The translations under genes were made by a program, and so were the position numbers. The notes under the pieces are model-generated. The model saw only the letters and a program-made list of their open reading frames with translations, ran no database searches and was not told where the DNA came from. A DNA stretch of 64,000 nucleotides from Rhodobacter sp. Har01 (GTDB lineage: Bacteria > Pseudomonadota > Alphaproteobacteria > Rhodobacterales > Rhodobacteraceae): assembly GCF_020564565.1 (NCBI RefSeq), contig NZ_JAJCTD010000001.1, forward strand, positions 496,001 through 560,000, read 5' to 3'. This document shows, in pieces, positions 1 through 8,613 of this stretch; within the stretch, counting starts at the first letter, position 1; the number at the start of each line of letters is the position of its first letter.

Positions 1-30
1 GAGGGTGCGGCGGCGGCCCGTCGGGCGGTG

Positions 31-501
31 TCAGTCGCGGCGGGTCGCGGCGAAGACCCAGACCGCGGCCAGACCGGCCGAGGTGATGGCATTCCAGCCG
101 GCCATCGAGATGCCCAGCAGCGACCAGGGGATCTCGTCGCAGCGCACCGGGGCGGGCAGGGCAGCGTCGGGGTTCAGCAGATCGGCGCCGGAAAGCCCGC
201 CGATCGAGCCCTGTGTGCAGGTGGACACGAAGTCCCACCAGCCTTGCTCGACCCCGGCGTGGAACAGGCCGATGCCGGCGGTGGCCAGCGCCGCCAGCGC
301 CCCCGCCCAGGCCAGCGCCCGCCAGCCGGTGATCAGGGCCAGCACCAGAACCGCCACGGCCGCGGCATGCGGCCAGCGCTGCCACAGGCACAGCTCGCAA
401 GGCGGCATCCGGGCCAGGATCTGAAAGCCGAACGCGCCGACCAGCATGGCGGCCGAGCCAAGGCCCGCCACGGTGGCCGGCAGTTTCCAGGTCACGCCCA
501 T
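31..501 (-). CDS. DsbB-like disulfide bond formation protein
   Basis: 156-residue integral membrane protein, about four hydrophobic segments. It has the two cysteine pairs of the DsbB family: CELC at residues 35-38 in the first periplasmic loop and Cys95/Cys121 in the second. In the family, electrons pass from DsbA through these cysteines to quinone. The ATG at 501 is chosen because the protein then starts just before the first membrane segment; the frame stays open upstream but lies in the region shared with the divergent metallopeptidase gene. Family assignment is firm. Whether it serves DsbA or a dedicated partner cannot be seen here. Confidence 0.85.
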   Translation of the reverse strand: MGVTWKLPATVAGLGSAAMLVGAFGFQILARMPPCELCLWQRWPHAAAVAVLVLALITGWRALAWAGALAALATAGIGLFHAGVEQGWWDFVSTCTQGSIGGLSGADLLNPDAALPAPVRCDEIPWSLLGISMAGWNAITSAGLAAVWVFAATRRD

Positions 502-655
502 TGCTGTCCCCTGTCGTTGCGGGCCGCACCATAGGCGCAGGCGCGGCAAGGGGGAAGTCACGTCGCGGTGTGCCGATGCCGGGAACGGGACTTTCGGGCG
601 AACCGGCTTGCCGCTAAGCTGGCGCCGTGACGGGGTGTTACAGGGAGACCGGACG

Positions 656-1510
656 ATGGAGTGGAAGGGCCGCCGCGGCAGCGACAACATCGAGGACCGC
701 CGCCGCACGTCGGGCGGGCGGACGGCCAGCATCGGCGGGGCTGGGGCGGTGATCGTGTTCCTGATCGCCATGTTCCTGGGCGTGGACCCATCCAAGCTGC
801 TGGGGCCGGGGGGCCTTGAGATCGGCACCGGCAGCGGCGAGCCGGTCGAACTGACCGAGGCCGATGTGCAGGCCGGCGAGTTCGTCTCGGTCACCCTGGC
901 CGACACCGAGGAAATCTGGACCAAGGTCTTTGCCGAACAACTGAACGCCAGATACACCCCGGCGGTGCTGGTGCTGTTCAAGGACCACACGCCTTCGGCC
1001 TGCGGCGGCGCGTCCGAGGCGACCGGGCCGTTCTACTGCCCGGCGGACAAGAAGGTGTATCTCGACACCGCCTTCTTCGTGACGCTGCAAAGGAAGCTGG
1101 GCGCGCATGGCGACTTTGCCGCGGCCTATGTGGTGGCGCACGAGATCGGCCACCATGTGCAGGACGAGTTGGGCATCCTGGGCAAGTCGATGACGCTGCG
1201 CCAGCAGGTCGGCCAGGAGGAATCGAACGCGATCTCGGTGATGGTCGAGTTGCAGGCCGACTGCCTGTCGGGCATCTGGGCCCGCGAGGCGGCGCAGACC
1301 CTGGGCACGGTGGAACGCGGCGACCTGGAGGAAGCGGTGAACGCCGCCCGCCAGATCGGCGATGACACGCTGCAGGCGAACGCCGGCCAGCGGCCGATGC
1401 CGCACACCTTTACCCATGGCACCTCGGAACAGCGGTCCGAGTGGTTCCTGCTCGGTCTGAATTCCGGCCTGATCGCTGATTGCGACACCTTCTCGGCCAC
1501 CGATCTGTGA
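656..1510 (+). CDS. Neutral zinc metallopeptidase (YpfJ type)
   Basis: 284 residues. A basic N-terminus is followed by one membrane segment (about residues 26-42), so most of the protein should lie in the periplasm. The zinc motif HEIGH is at residues 162-166, followed by an acidic region with ELQADC, as in the neutral zinc metallopeptidase (YpfJ) family. The start at 656 is preceded by AGGGAG at a good distance and gives the usual length; an upstream extension of the frame is arginine-rich and not family-like. The substrate is unknown for the family. It is divergent from the DsbB-like gene, with about 150 bp between them. Confidence 0.85.
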   Translation: MEWKGRRGSDNIEDRRRTSGGRTASIGGAGAVIVFLIAMFLGVDPSKLLGPGGLEIGTGSGEPVELTEADVQAGEFVSVTLADTEEIWTKVFAEQLNARYTPAVLVLFKDHTPSACGGASEATGPFYCPADKKVYLDTAFFVTLQRKLGAHGDFAAAYVVAHEIGHHVQDELGILGKSMTLRQQVGQEESNAISVMVELQADCLSGIWAREAAQTLGTVERGDLEEAVNAARQIGDDTLQANAGQRPMPHTFTHGTSEQRSEWFLLGLNSGLIADCDTFSATDL

Positions 1511-1552
1511 TTGACGCCTGCGGCCGGGGCCTTTAGACCCCGGTTTCAGGTG

Positions 1553-1636
1553 GCCCGAGTGGCGGAATGGTAGACGCAGCGGATTCAAAATCCGTCGCCG
1601 CAAGGCATGTCGGTTCGAGTCCGACCTTGGGCACCA
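1553..1636 (+). tRNA. tRNA-Leu (anticodon CAA)
   Basis: An 84-nt cloverleaf with encoded CCA. The acceptor arm GCCCGAG pairs with CTTGGGC (one G-T), the anticodon loop is TTCAAAA giving anticodon CAA, there is a long variable arm as expected for class II tRNA-Leu, and the T arm contains GGTTCGAGTCC. It reads UUG codons. Confidence 0.95.
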
Positions 1637-2105
1637 CTGGCCGCTTCCCCGATCCGGCCGCGCCCCGGACGACTGCGCCGCTGGGGCGCCGCCGGCCGCG
1701 CGGATTTGTGCTGCAAGTGCCTGCATTCGTCAGCATGATCGACGGTCACGCCCCGCCGGAGCGGTGTTGCCCTGGGGGCTTTGTCCGGCCCGATGTGATC
1801 GGCCCGCGGCAATCGGGGATTGCATTCCGGTTTACGTTTTTCGGCTTCACGGGGCCGGGCCGGAGGAGTAGTTTGGACCTTGGGGGCTGGGTGCGCAGGC
1901 GTTTGGTCTGTGGGTCGGTGGTGCTGTCTGGGTGTTGAAAGCTGAAAGGCCGGACAGCCGGTTCCGCGCGTGCGGGGCTGGCGGGATGGTGGGATGCCGG
2001 TCGGTCGCTGACGGCGGTGTTCCGTCGTTGAGGCTGGCCGGAACGGAAAGGGCCATGGCGGGCGGCAGGCATCTGGCTGCCGTTGCTCTGGCAGAAGGTT
2101 GAGAG
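1637..2105 (+). other. Intergenic stretch without recognised gene
   Basis: About 470 bp between tRNA-Leu and the first Hint gene. Open frames here overlap the tRNA or have no recognisable protein features. I see no clear terminator or promoter. The last bases before 2106 include AGAAGG, which can serve as the ribosome binding site of the Hint gene. Confidence 0.5.
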
Positions 2106-2786
2106 ATGTCGGCATTTGAACAGGACCATTGCGACGACGGCGCCGCGGCCCCGGGACAGGAGGCCGAGGCACAGGACGGCCGGTCATTGCGCCGGCACTC
2201 GCCCTGCTTCACGCCGGGCGTGCTGATCGCCACACCGCGCGGTGAAATGCCGGTGGAAACGCTGCGCGTCGGTGACAAGGTGGTCACCCGCGACAACGGC
2301 ATCCAGGAAATCCGCTGGGTCGGCCAGACCGAGGTGCCGGGGACCGAGCTGCGCCTGCACCCGCATCTGCAGCCGATCCGGATCAAGGCCCATGCCCTGG
2401 GCCACGGCCTGCCCGAACGCGACATGCTGCTGTCGCCCAACCACCGCGTGCTGGTCGCCGGCGACAGCACCCCGTTGCACTTTGACGAGCCCGAGGTGCT
2501 GGTGGCGGCCAAGCATCTGGTGAACCGCGCGGGCATCCATGGGGTTGCGTCGATCGGCATCGCCTATGTGCATTTCCTGTGCGACCGGCACGAGGTGGTG
2601 CTGTCGAACGGCGCCTGGACCGAAAGCTTCCAGCCGATGGACGATGCGCTGAACGGCTTGTGCAACGCGCAGCGCAACGAGATCTATGAGCTGTTTCCGG
2701 GCCTGCGCACGGCCGCTGGTGCCGGAAGCTGGACCGCCGCGCGGCGCGTCCTGACGCGCCGAGAGGCGCAGCGGATCCAGGGTTAG
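2106..2786 (+). CDS. Hint-domain protein (short)
   Basis: 226 residues. A polar N-terminus is followed by a Hint-type (hedgehog/intein) module that starts at Cys34 in CFTPG and runs to about residue 180, with the downstream signature SPNHRVLV and the end motif NGAWTESFQP. This is the Hint module common in Rhodobacterales proteins, where it is usually attached to secreted RTX or adhesin-like domains. Here it stands nearly alone, with no signal peptide and no RTX repeats. The Hint part closely resembles the C-terminus of the RTX gene 400 bp downstream, so the two are probably related by duplication. Self-cleavage is possible from the family but unproven. Confidence 0.75.
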   Translation: MSAFEQDHCDDGAAAPGQEAEAQDGRSLRRHSPCFTPGVLIATPRGEMPVETLRVGDKVVTRDNGIQEIRWVGQTEVPGTELRLHPHLQPIRIKAHALGHGLPERDMLLSPNHRVLVAGDSTPLHFDEPEVLVAAKHLVNRAGIHGVASIGIAYVHFLCDRHEVVLSNGAWTESFQPMDDALNGLCNAQRNEIYELFPGLRTAAGAGSWTAARRVLTRREAQRIQG

Positions 2787-3191
2787 AAAGGCGGCCGATC
2801 CGGGCCGGTGGGAAACCTGCGGCCTGGATGACGAGAATCACCCCGCCGCAAGGGCCTGCCAGCGGACCGGCACCACGGTCTCCGACGGCCGTCCGTCTGG
2901 GCCGAATGCCCGGATTTTACGCAACGTGAACCATTTCCCGACAACCTTGCCGTGCATGTCAGGCGGGTTTCCGCCTGCAAACACTGATTCGTACCCGGAA
3001 GTCATCTGGTTTCTGCCGTGATTCCGCCCTGTGGAGGAACTAGTTTAACTATCATAAAATTGGACTAGTGAGCCTGAATGAACCAGAATGTGCACGGGGG
3101 AAGCCACCATGGCCGCTGCGCTTGCAGTGGGCGTATGAGCTCTGGCACGTCGCCCCGCTGTCACGTTCCCGGGTCTGAGGGATTTTAGGTC
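2787..3191 (+). other. Intergenic stretch upstream of the RTX/Hint gene
   Basis: About 400 bp with no supported gene. It contains an unusually AT-rich patch at about 3040-3070 with two ACTAGT hexamers in an otherwise GC-rich background. This patch is the best candidate for the promoter of the gene starting at 3192. I recognise no specific operator. Confidence 0.4.
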
Positions 3192-5318
3192 ATGGTCGCC
3201 TCTACGACGTTCAACTGGTTATACCTCGGCACGTCGGCGACCTTCATCGACGTCAACGAGGGCAACAACAACCTCGACAACGCCAACGCGCTGAATGGCT
3301 TGACCTTTGGCAGCGTGGCCGACCCGCTGTTCGGCCGCATCACCCAGGCCACGATGCTGGGCTCGGCGAACTTCAACAACAACGACTTCTCGCAGACCGA
3401 TCAGTTCACCACCGACATCGGCGCCGGCACCCAGACCTACAACCACGACGCCGTGGCGGGCTACAACAACACGACCGTCACCTATGTCGACGGCACCACG
3501 GCCACCTTCTCTGCGATCATCGTGCAGGCGACCAACGGCGCACTGTTTCTGGCGCCCGAACTGGCGGCCGGTGACATCCCGCAGCTCGAAGCCAAGCCGA
3601 TCCGGTCGATCACGCTGGGAAGCTGGGACACCAACCTGGCCGGAACCTTCACGCGGTCGCGCGAAATCAACGGTTTCGACAACGGCTATGTCGATGGCAC
3701 GGCTGGCAGCGACCTGATCGACAACGCCTATGTCGAGCCGGAACTGAACGGCACCGACCGGATCGACAACAACGATGCCGGCCTGACCGGGAGTTCCGGC
3801 AACGACGACCACGTGCGTGCCGGGGCGGGCAATGACACGGTCTATGCCGGCGCGGGCAACGACATCGCCTATGGCGGCACCGGCAACGACAGCCTGACCG
3901 GTGGCTTCACCAACCTGGCGACCACCGGCACCGGCAGCGACACCCTTTTCGGCGAGGCGGGCCTTGATACGCTGCGCGGCGGCGACGGCAACGACAGCCT
4001 GGACGGCGGCACCGACAACGACCAGCTGTTCGGCGATGCCGGCGCGGACACGCTGCGCGGCGGCGACGGGGCCGACAGCCTTGAGGGTGGCACCGAGAAC
4101 GACCAGCTGTTCGGCGATGCGGGCATCGACACGCTGCGCGGCGGCGGCGGGGCCGACAGCCTTGAGGGTGGCACCGAGGGCGACCAGCTGTTCGGCGATG
4201 CGGGCATCGACACGCTGCGCGGCGGCGACGGGGCCGACAGCCTTGAGGGCGGCACCGAGGGCGACCAGCTGTTCGGCGACGCGGGCATCGACACGCTGCG
4301 CGGCGGGACGGGCAACGACAGCCTGGACGGCGGCACCGAGAACGACCAGCTCTTCGGCGATCTGGGCGACGACACGCTTCTGGGCGGCGACGGCGCCGAC
4401 AGCCTGGACGGTGGCGATGGCAATGACAGCCTCGAGGGCGGCCTTGGCGACGACACGCTTCTTGGCGGGGCGGGGCGCGACGTCCTGATCGGCGGCGACG
4501 GCGCGGATGTGTTCATCGGCGGGGCCGACCAGGACACCATCTTTGGCGGCATCGGCGACCAGGTCTTTGGGGACAGCCTGGGTGCCGACAACGATGTGCT
4601 GGACCTGACCGCCTGGGGCAAGGCCTTCACCACGATCAATCGCGACAGCCTCAACCCCGAGGACGGCACGGTCGACTTCCTTGACAACAACGGCGACGTG
4701 ATCGGGAGCCTGACCTTCTCGGACATCGAGCAGGTGATCCCCTGCTTTACCCCTGGCGCGCTGATCGCGACCGACCGCGGCGAAGTGGCGGTCGAGGACC
4801 TGACCGAGGGCGACCGGGTGCTGACCTGCGACAGCGGCTATCAAGAGGTGCGCTGGATCGGCCAGCGCCGGCTGAGCCGGGCCGAAGTGACCGCGCGGCC
4901 CGAGTTCGCGCCGATCCGCATCAGCCGCGGCGCGCTGGGGCCGGACCTGCCCGAGCGCGACCTGGTGGTGTCGCCGCAGCACCGCATGCTGGTGTCCGGC
5001 TCGCGCTCGGAACTGCTGTTCGGCCAGCATGAGGTTCTGGTGGCCGCAAAGCACCTGGTCGGTCTGCCGGGGGTCGAGGCGCTGCCGCCGCAGGCGGTGA
5101 CCTACGTCCACCTGCTGTTCGACCGGCACGAGATCATTCGCGCCAATGGCGCCTGGACGGAAAGCTATCAGCCGGGCGAGATGACCCTGGCCGGGATGGA
5201 GGACGCGCAGCGCAGCGAGATCCTGTCGCTGTTCCCCGATCTGCGGCTGGGCTATCTGTTCCCGGCGGCGCGCCTGTCGCTGCGCAAGCACGAATCCGCG
5301 CTGCTGATCCTGGCCTGA
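3192..5318 (+). CDS. RTX-repeat protein with C-terminal Hint domain
   Basis: 708 residues. Residues 1 to about 195 are an unassigned Asn/Thr-rich domain. From about 205 to 480 there are glycine-rich nonapeptide repeats of the calcium-binding RTX type (for example GGDGADSLEGG). The C-terminal part, from Cys518 in CFTPG, is a Hint module with SPQHRMLV and NGAWTESYQP. There is no Sec signal peptide; RTX proteins are normally exported by type I secretion, but no secretion genes lie in the window. The Hint module sits where a type I secretion signal would be expected, so it may be cleaved or may replace the usual tail. RTX and Hint assignments are firm; the function of the N-terminal domain is unknown. 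Confidence 0.8.
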   Translation: MVASTTFNWLYLGTSATFIDVNEGNNNLDNANALNGLTFGSVADPLFGRITQATMLGSANFNNNDFSQTDQFTTDIGAGTQTYNHDAVAGYNNTTVTYVDGTTATFSAIIVQATNGALFLAPELAAGDIPQLEAKPIRSITLGSWDTNLAGTFTRSREINGFDNGYVDGTAGSDLIDNAYVEPELNGTDRIDNNDAGLTGSSGNDDHVRAGAGNDTVYAGAGNDIAYGGTGNDSLTGGFTNLATTGTGSDTLFGEAGLDTLRGGDGNDSLDGGTDNDQLFGDAGADTLRGGDGADSLEGGTENDQLFGDAGIDTLRGGGGADSLEGGTEGDQLFGDAGIDTLRGGDGADSLEGGTEGDQLFGDAGIDTLRGGTGNDSLDGGTENDQLFGDLGDDTLLGGDGADSLDGGDGNDSLEGGLGDDTLLGGAGRDVLIGGDGADVFIGGADQDTIFGGIGDQVFGDSLGADNDVLDLTAWGKAFTTINRDSLNPEDGTVDFLDNNGDVIGSLTFSDIEQVIPCFTPGALIATDRGEVAVEDLTEGDRVLTCDSGYQEVRWIGQRRLSRAEVTARPEFAPIRISRGALGPDLPERDLVVSPQHRMLVSGSRSELLFGQHEVLVAAKHLVGLPGVEALPPQAVTYVHLLFDRHEIIRANGAWTESYQPGEMTLAGMEDAQRSEILSLFPDLRLGYLFPAARLSLRKHESALLILA
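3945..4349 (+). repeat. 81-bp tandem repeat, five units, inside the RTX gene
   Basis: Five in-frame units of 81 bp (27 residues, three RTX nonapeptides each) start at 3945, 4026, 4107, 4188 and 4269. Each begins with LFG and contains DTLRGG and DSL(D/E)GG. Units three and four differ at only two bases, so the array expanded recently as a higher-order unit rather than by single nonapeptides. The array tapers into imperfect copies after 4349. Confidence 0.9.
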
Positions 5319-5327
5319 TCCCGCGGG

Positions 5328-5921
5328 TCAGCCGCCACGCGCGGCGCGCCAGCGCGCCCAGTCTTCCGGCGTATCCAGATCGGTGGTGGCGTGGTCGCCG
5401 GGCAGCGGCACCAGCATGACCTGCGCGGCATGACGGGCCAGCACGGCCTTTGCGCCCTGGTCGCCCGCGAGGTCCGCCAGTTCGGCCCGGGCCCAGGCTG
5501 GGAACAGCACCGGATGGCCCGGCGTGCCGTCCGCCCCGGCGCCGCGGTGGATGCGGTCGGGGGCGGCGGCATGGGCATCAAGCACCAGCGACAGGTCCGC
5601 GGCGGTGATCTCGGGCATGTCGCCCAGCAGCAGCAGCACCGGCGCCTTCGGCGGCAGGCTGGTCAGGCCGGCCTTGAGGCTTTCCGCCATGCCCTCTTCG
5701 GGCCGCGGCACGCGCAGCCGGGTGACGGCCAGCCCGTGCAGCGCCGCTTCACGCGCGCCGCCGCCGGGAGGCAGGGCGACGGTCACCGGGCAGCCGGTGG
5801 CCAGCGCCTGCCGCGCCAGGTGGGTAATCAGCGGCTGGCCCGCGACCGGCTCAAGCAGCTTGTCGGCCCCGCGCATGCGCGACGAGGCTCCGGCGGCGAG
5901 GATCAGGATTTCCGGCGTCAT
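5328..5921 (-). CDS. MobA-like nucleotidyltransferase
   Basis: 197 residues. The N-terminal nucleotide-binding signature LAAGASSRMRG is followed by a Lys-containing DKLLEPVAG and the acidic metal-binding GDMPEI. This is the NTP-transferase fold of the MobA/MocA group, which attaches CMP or GMP to molybdopterin. The lack of other molybdenum genes nearby leaves the exact substrate open. It lies downstream of the flavoprotein gene, with a hairpin between, and ends 9 bp from the end of the convergent RTX gene. The start is set at the ATG giving MTPEILIL; upstream sequence in frame belongs to the hairpin/repeat region. Confidence 0.8.
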   Translation of the reverse strand: MTPEILILAAGASSRMRGADKLLEPVAGQPLITHLARQALATGCPVTVALPPGGGAREAALHGLAVTRLRVPRPEEGMAESLKAGLTSLPPKAPVLLLLGDMPEITAADLSLVLDAHAAAPDRIHRGAGADGTPGHPVLFPAWARAELADLAGDQGAKAVLARHAAQVMLVPLPGDHATTDLDTPEDWARWRAARGG

Positions 5922-5941
5922 CGCCTGTTGATGCCAAGGAA

Positions 5942-5964
5942 AAGGGGGGCTGTCTGCCCCCCTT
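5942..5964 (-). terminator. Hairpin terminator after the flavoprotein gene
   Basis: A perfect 9-bp stem (AAGGGGGGC / GCCCCCCTT) with a 5-nt loop. Read on the minus strand it is followed by a short T run, as for an intrinsic terminator. It also forms the hairpin half of a composite repeat that continues to 6010. Confidence 0.6.
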
Positions 5965-6010
5965 CGCGCGTGCCGCGCTTCCCCCCGAGGGTATTTCGGC
6001 CAAGATGAAG
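5942..6010 (+). repeat. Composite intergenic repeat, copy 1
   Basis: GC hairpin followed by CCCCGAGGGTATTT and GGCCAAGATGAAG at 5983-6010. The same arrangement recurs at 8539-8592 (minus), 29859-29903 and 54251-54297, always between genes. Confidence 0.7.
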
Positions 6011-6019
6011 GAAATGCCT

Positions 6020-8440
6020 TCAGGCCCGCATGCGCCCGCCATCGTCCCACAGCGGGGCCAGATGGACGCGGGCGGGGCGGCGTTCGCCAAGGATTTCGAC
6101 TTCGAGGGCGAGGCCGTCCTGCACCCGGTCGGCGGGAATGAAGCCCTGCGCGACCGACGTGCCGGTCCAGTGGCTGAAGCCGCCGCTGGTGCACCAGCCG
6201 ACCACCGCGCCGTCCAGCCAGATCGGCTCCCACGCCACCACGTCGGCATCGGTGGCGTCGATGACCAGGGGGACGAGGCGGCGCTTGGGGCCGCTGGCCT
6301 TTTCAGCCAGGGCGGCGGCTTTGCCGATCCAGTCGGCGGGCTTGTTCCAGGCAATGAAGCGGTCAAGCCCGGTCTCGGCCGGGGTGTAGTCGGGGCTGAA
6401 CTCGCGGCCCCAGGAGCCGAACCACTTGTCCAGCCGCAGCGACATCATCGCGCGCATGCCGAAGGGGCGCAGGCCAAGGTCGGCCCCGGCGGCGGTGAGC
6501 GTGTCCCACAGGGTGCGGACCGACATGTGGTCGCAGAAGATTTCATAGCCCAGATCGGCGGTGTAGCTGACGCGCTGCACCAGGCAGTTGGCCATGCCGA
6601 CGGTCATCGGCCGGACGTCCATGAACCGGAACGCCTGCGGCGAGACGTCCGTGCGGGTGCAGCGCGCCAGTAATTCGCGCGCCTTGGGTCCGGCGATCTG
6701 GAAGCCGGATCGGCTGTCCGAGATGTTCTCGACGCCCACGCCCGGTTCGGCGTGCTGTTCGAACCAGCGGCCGTGCCAGCCTTGGGCGCCGTAGCTGGCG
6801 GTCAGCTGGAATTCGGTTTCGGAAAGGCAGGAGACGGTGAAATCGCCGATGATCTTGCCGCTTTCCGCCAGCATCGGGGTCAGCGACAGCCTGCCCGGCT
6901 GCGGGATGCGGCCGGCCATGATGCGGTCAAGCCAGGCACGGGCGCCGGCGCCCTTGACCAGATACTTGCCGAAGTTCTGCAATTCGTTGATGCCGACGCC
7001 TTCCCGCACCGCGCGCACCTCTTGCGCCGTCGCCTCCCAGGCATTCGAGCGTTTGAAGGTGGGCGTCTCGTAGCGCGGCTCGCCGGGCAGGGCGTGGTAG
7101 TTCACCACCTCCAGCCCGTATTGCTGGCCCCAGACGGCGTTCATGCCATCCATCACCTCATACATGGGGGTGGTGCGGAAGGGGCGGGCGGCGGGGCGTT
7201 CCTCGTTCGGGTAGCTGACGTTGAACCGCATCTGGTAGTTTTCGATCACCTTCGGCACGGTGTAGCCGGGGCTGGTCCAGTTCCCGAACCGCGCCACGTC
7301 GAAGCCGCGGGGGTCGCGTTCCACCTCGCCTTCGATCATCCATTGCGCCAGGGCCAGGCCCATGCCGCCGCCCTGGCTGAAGCCGGCCATCACCGCGCAG
7401 GCGGACCAGTAGTTGCGAAGGCCAGGGACCGGGCCGATCAGCGGGTTGCCGTCGGGGGCAAAGGTGAACGGCCCGTGGATCACCCGCTTGACGCCGCTGC
7501 GTTCCAGCACCGGCACCCGGCGGTAGGCGAAGTTCACGCTGTCTTCGATCTTGTCGAACTGCTCGTTCAGCAGTTCGTGGCCGAAGGTCCAGGGCGTGCC
7601 GTCCACGCCCCAGGGCTCGCAGGGTTTTTCGTAGAAGCCGATGCACAACCCGCGGCCTTCCTGGCGCAGGTAGAATTCGCCGCCCGGGTCCATGACATGG
7701 GGGAATTCCTTGCCGCGGCCCAGGATCTGCATGATCTCGGGGATGTCGTCGGTGACCAGGTACTGGTGCGCCATCGGCAGAAGCGGCAGGTAGACGCCGG
7801 CCATGGCCCCCACCTCGCGTGCCCAGAGACCAGCGGCGTTGACCAGATGCTCGCAGGTGACGGTGCCCTTTTCGGTGACCACTTCCCAGCCGTCCTTGGC
7901 CGGACGGGTCTCAAGCACGCGATTGTGCAGCACGATCTCGGCCCCGCCCATGCGCGCCGCCTTGGCATAGGCGTGGGTGGTGCCCGAGGGGTCAAGGTGG
8001 CCATCCAGCGGGTCCCAGAGGGCGCCGATGATGCCCTTGGTGTTCACGAGGCCGTCGGTCATCCGGGCGACGTCCTCGGGGCCCAGGATTTCGGTATCGA
8101 GGCCCATGTAGCGGTGCTTGGCACGTTCGGCCTTCAACTGCTCGAACCGCGCCATGTTGTCGGCCAGGGTGATGCCGCCCACGTGGTGCAACCCGCAGGA
8201 CATGCCGGTGATCGCCTCAAGCTCCTTGTAAAGCCGGATGGTATAGCCCTGCAGCGCGGCCATGTTGGTGTCGCCGTTCAGGGTGTGAAAGCCGCCCGCC
8301 GCGTGCCAGGTGCTGCCGGAGGTCAGCTCGCTGCGCTCGATCAGCATCACGTCCGACCAGCCCAGCTTGGTCAGGTGATAGAGGGCCGAGCACCCGACGA
8401 CCCCGCCGCCGATCACCACCACCCGCGCATGGCTCTTCAT
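6020..8440 (-). CDS. Dimethylglycine/sarcosine dehydrogenase-like flavoprotein (FAD + GcvT domains)
   Basis: 806 residues. The N-terminal half is a DAO-type FAD domain with a dinucleotide motif in residues 8-16 and the sequence GSTWHAAGG, whose His46 matches the histidine that binds FAD covalently in dimethylglycine and sarcosine dehydrogenases. The second half is a GcvT-like folate-binding domain, ending in a region typical of aminomethyltransferases. Such enzymes oxidise N-methyl groups and pass the formaldehyde unit to tetrahydrofolate. The ATG at 8440 has GGGAG upstream; a longer frame adds 15 basic residues before the FAD motif. It is the distal gene of the transporter operon, which suggests that the transporter delivers its substrate (inference). 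The exact N-methyl substrate is unresolved. Confidence 0.85.
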   Translation of the reverse strand: MKSHARVVVIGGGVVGCSALYHLTKLGWSDVMLIERSELTSGSTWHAAGGFHTLNGDTNMAALQGYTIRLYKELEAITGMSCGLHHVGGITLADNMARFEQLKAERAKHRYMGLDTEILGPEDVARMTDGLVNTKGIIGALWDPLDGHLDPSGTTHAYAKAARMGGAEIVLHNRVLETRPAKDGWEVVTEKGTVTCEHLVNAAGLWAREVGAMAGVYLPLLPMAHQYLVTDDIPEIMQILGRGKEFPHVMDPGGEFYLRQEGRGLCIGFYEKPCEPWGVDGTPWTFGHELLNEQFDKIEDSVNFAYRRVPVLERSGVKRVIHGPFTFAPDGNPLIGPVPGLRNYWSACAVMAGFSQGGGMGLALAQWMIEGEVERDPRGFDVARFGNWTSPGYTVPKVIENYQMRFNVSYPNEERPAARPFRTTPMYEVMDGMNAVWGQQYGLEVVNYHALPGEPRYETPTFKRSNAWEATAQEVRAVREGVGINELQNFGKYLVKGAGARAWLDRIMAGRIPQPGRLSLTPMLAESGKIIGDFTVSCLSETEFQLTASYGAQGWHGRWFEQHAEPGVGVENISDSRSGFQIAGPKARELLARCTRTDVSPQAFRFMDVRPMTVGMANCLVQRVSYTADLGYEIFCDHMSVRTLWDTLTAAGADLGLRPFGMRAMMSLRLDKWFGSWGREFSPDYTPAETGLDRFIAWNKPADWIGKAAALAEKASGPKRRLVPLVIDATDADVVAWEPIWLDGAVVGWCTSGGFSHWTGTSVAQGFIPADRVQDGLALEVEILGERRPARVHLAPLWDDGGRMRA

Positions 8441-8538
8441 CGCAAACTCCCTGGCATCCCGTGCCCGGCACTTTCGCCGCCGCAAGCGCAGGGGTCATGC
8501 TGCAAAACGACAGGAATTGTCGCGGAAAGCCCCTGACC

Positions 8539-8592
8539 TTCATCTTGGCTCAAATACCGCACGGGGGGTGCGGGGGGTGTGAAACCCCCCGC
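8539..8592 (-). repeat. Composite intergenic repeat, copy 2
   Basis: Read on the minus strand: a GC hairpin (8570-8592), then GGTATTTGAGCCAAGATGAA at 8558-8539. Same organisation as the copies at 5942, 29859 and 54251. It lies between livM and the flavoprotein gene. Confidence 0.7.
8570..8592 (-). terminator. Intercistronic hairpin after livM
   Basis: A 9-bp perfect stem (GCGGGGGGT / ACCCCCCGC) with a 5-nt loop. No T run follows on the minus strand, so it may act as an mRNA-stabilising or attenuating hairpin rather than a full terminator. Confidence 0.45.
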
Positions 8593-8613
8593 CGCGACGC
8601 CGGCCAGAGGCCG

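Noticed and set aside
1567-1938. A 123-residue open frame starting inside tRNA-Leu
   Set aside because: Its first part is the tRNA itself, and the rest has no protein-like features or ribosome binding site.
3040-3070. AT-rich patch with two ACTAGT hexamers as an att or IS end
   Set aside because: The hexamer is itself a palindrome, there is no flanking duplication or transposase, and an AT-rich promoter is a simpler reading.
3945-4349. Regular 81-bp repeats considered as a CRISPR array
   Set aside because: The units are contiguous, in frame, and encode RTX nonapeptides; there are no unique spacers and no cas genes.
3219-5291. A 690-residue open frame on the minus strand opposite the RTX gene
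   Set aside because: It mirrors the RTX repeat structure, has repetitive Val/Ala/Gln-rich composition and no family features; it is a shadow of the repeated, GC-rich coding strand.
6752-8536. A 594-residue open frame on the plus strand opposite the flavoprotein gene
   Set aside because: His/Gly/Ala-rich composition without motifs, while the minus strand encodes a complete FAD/GcvT enzyme over the same bases.
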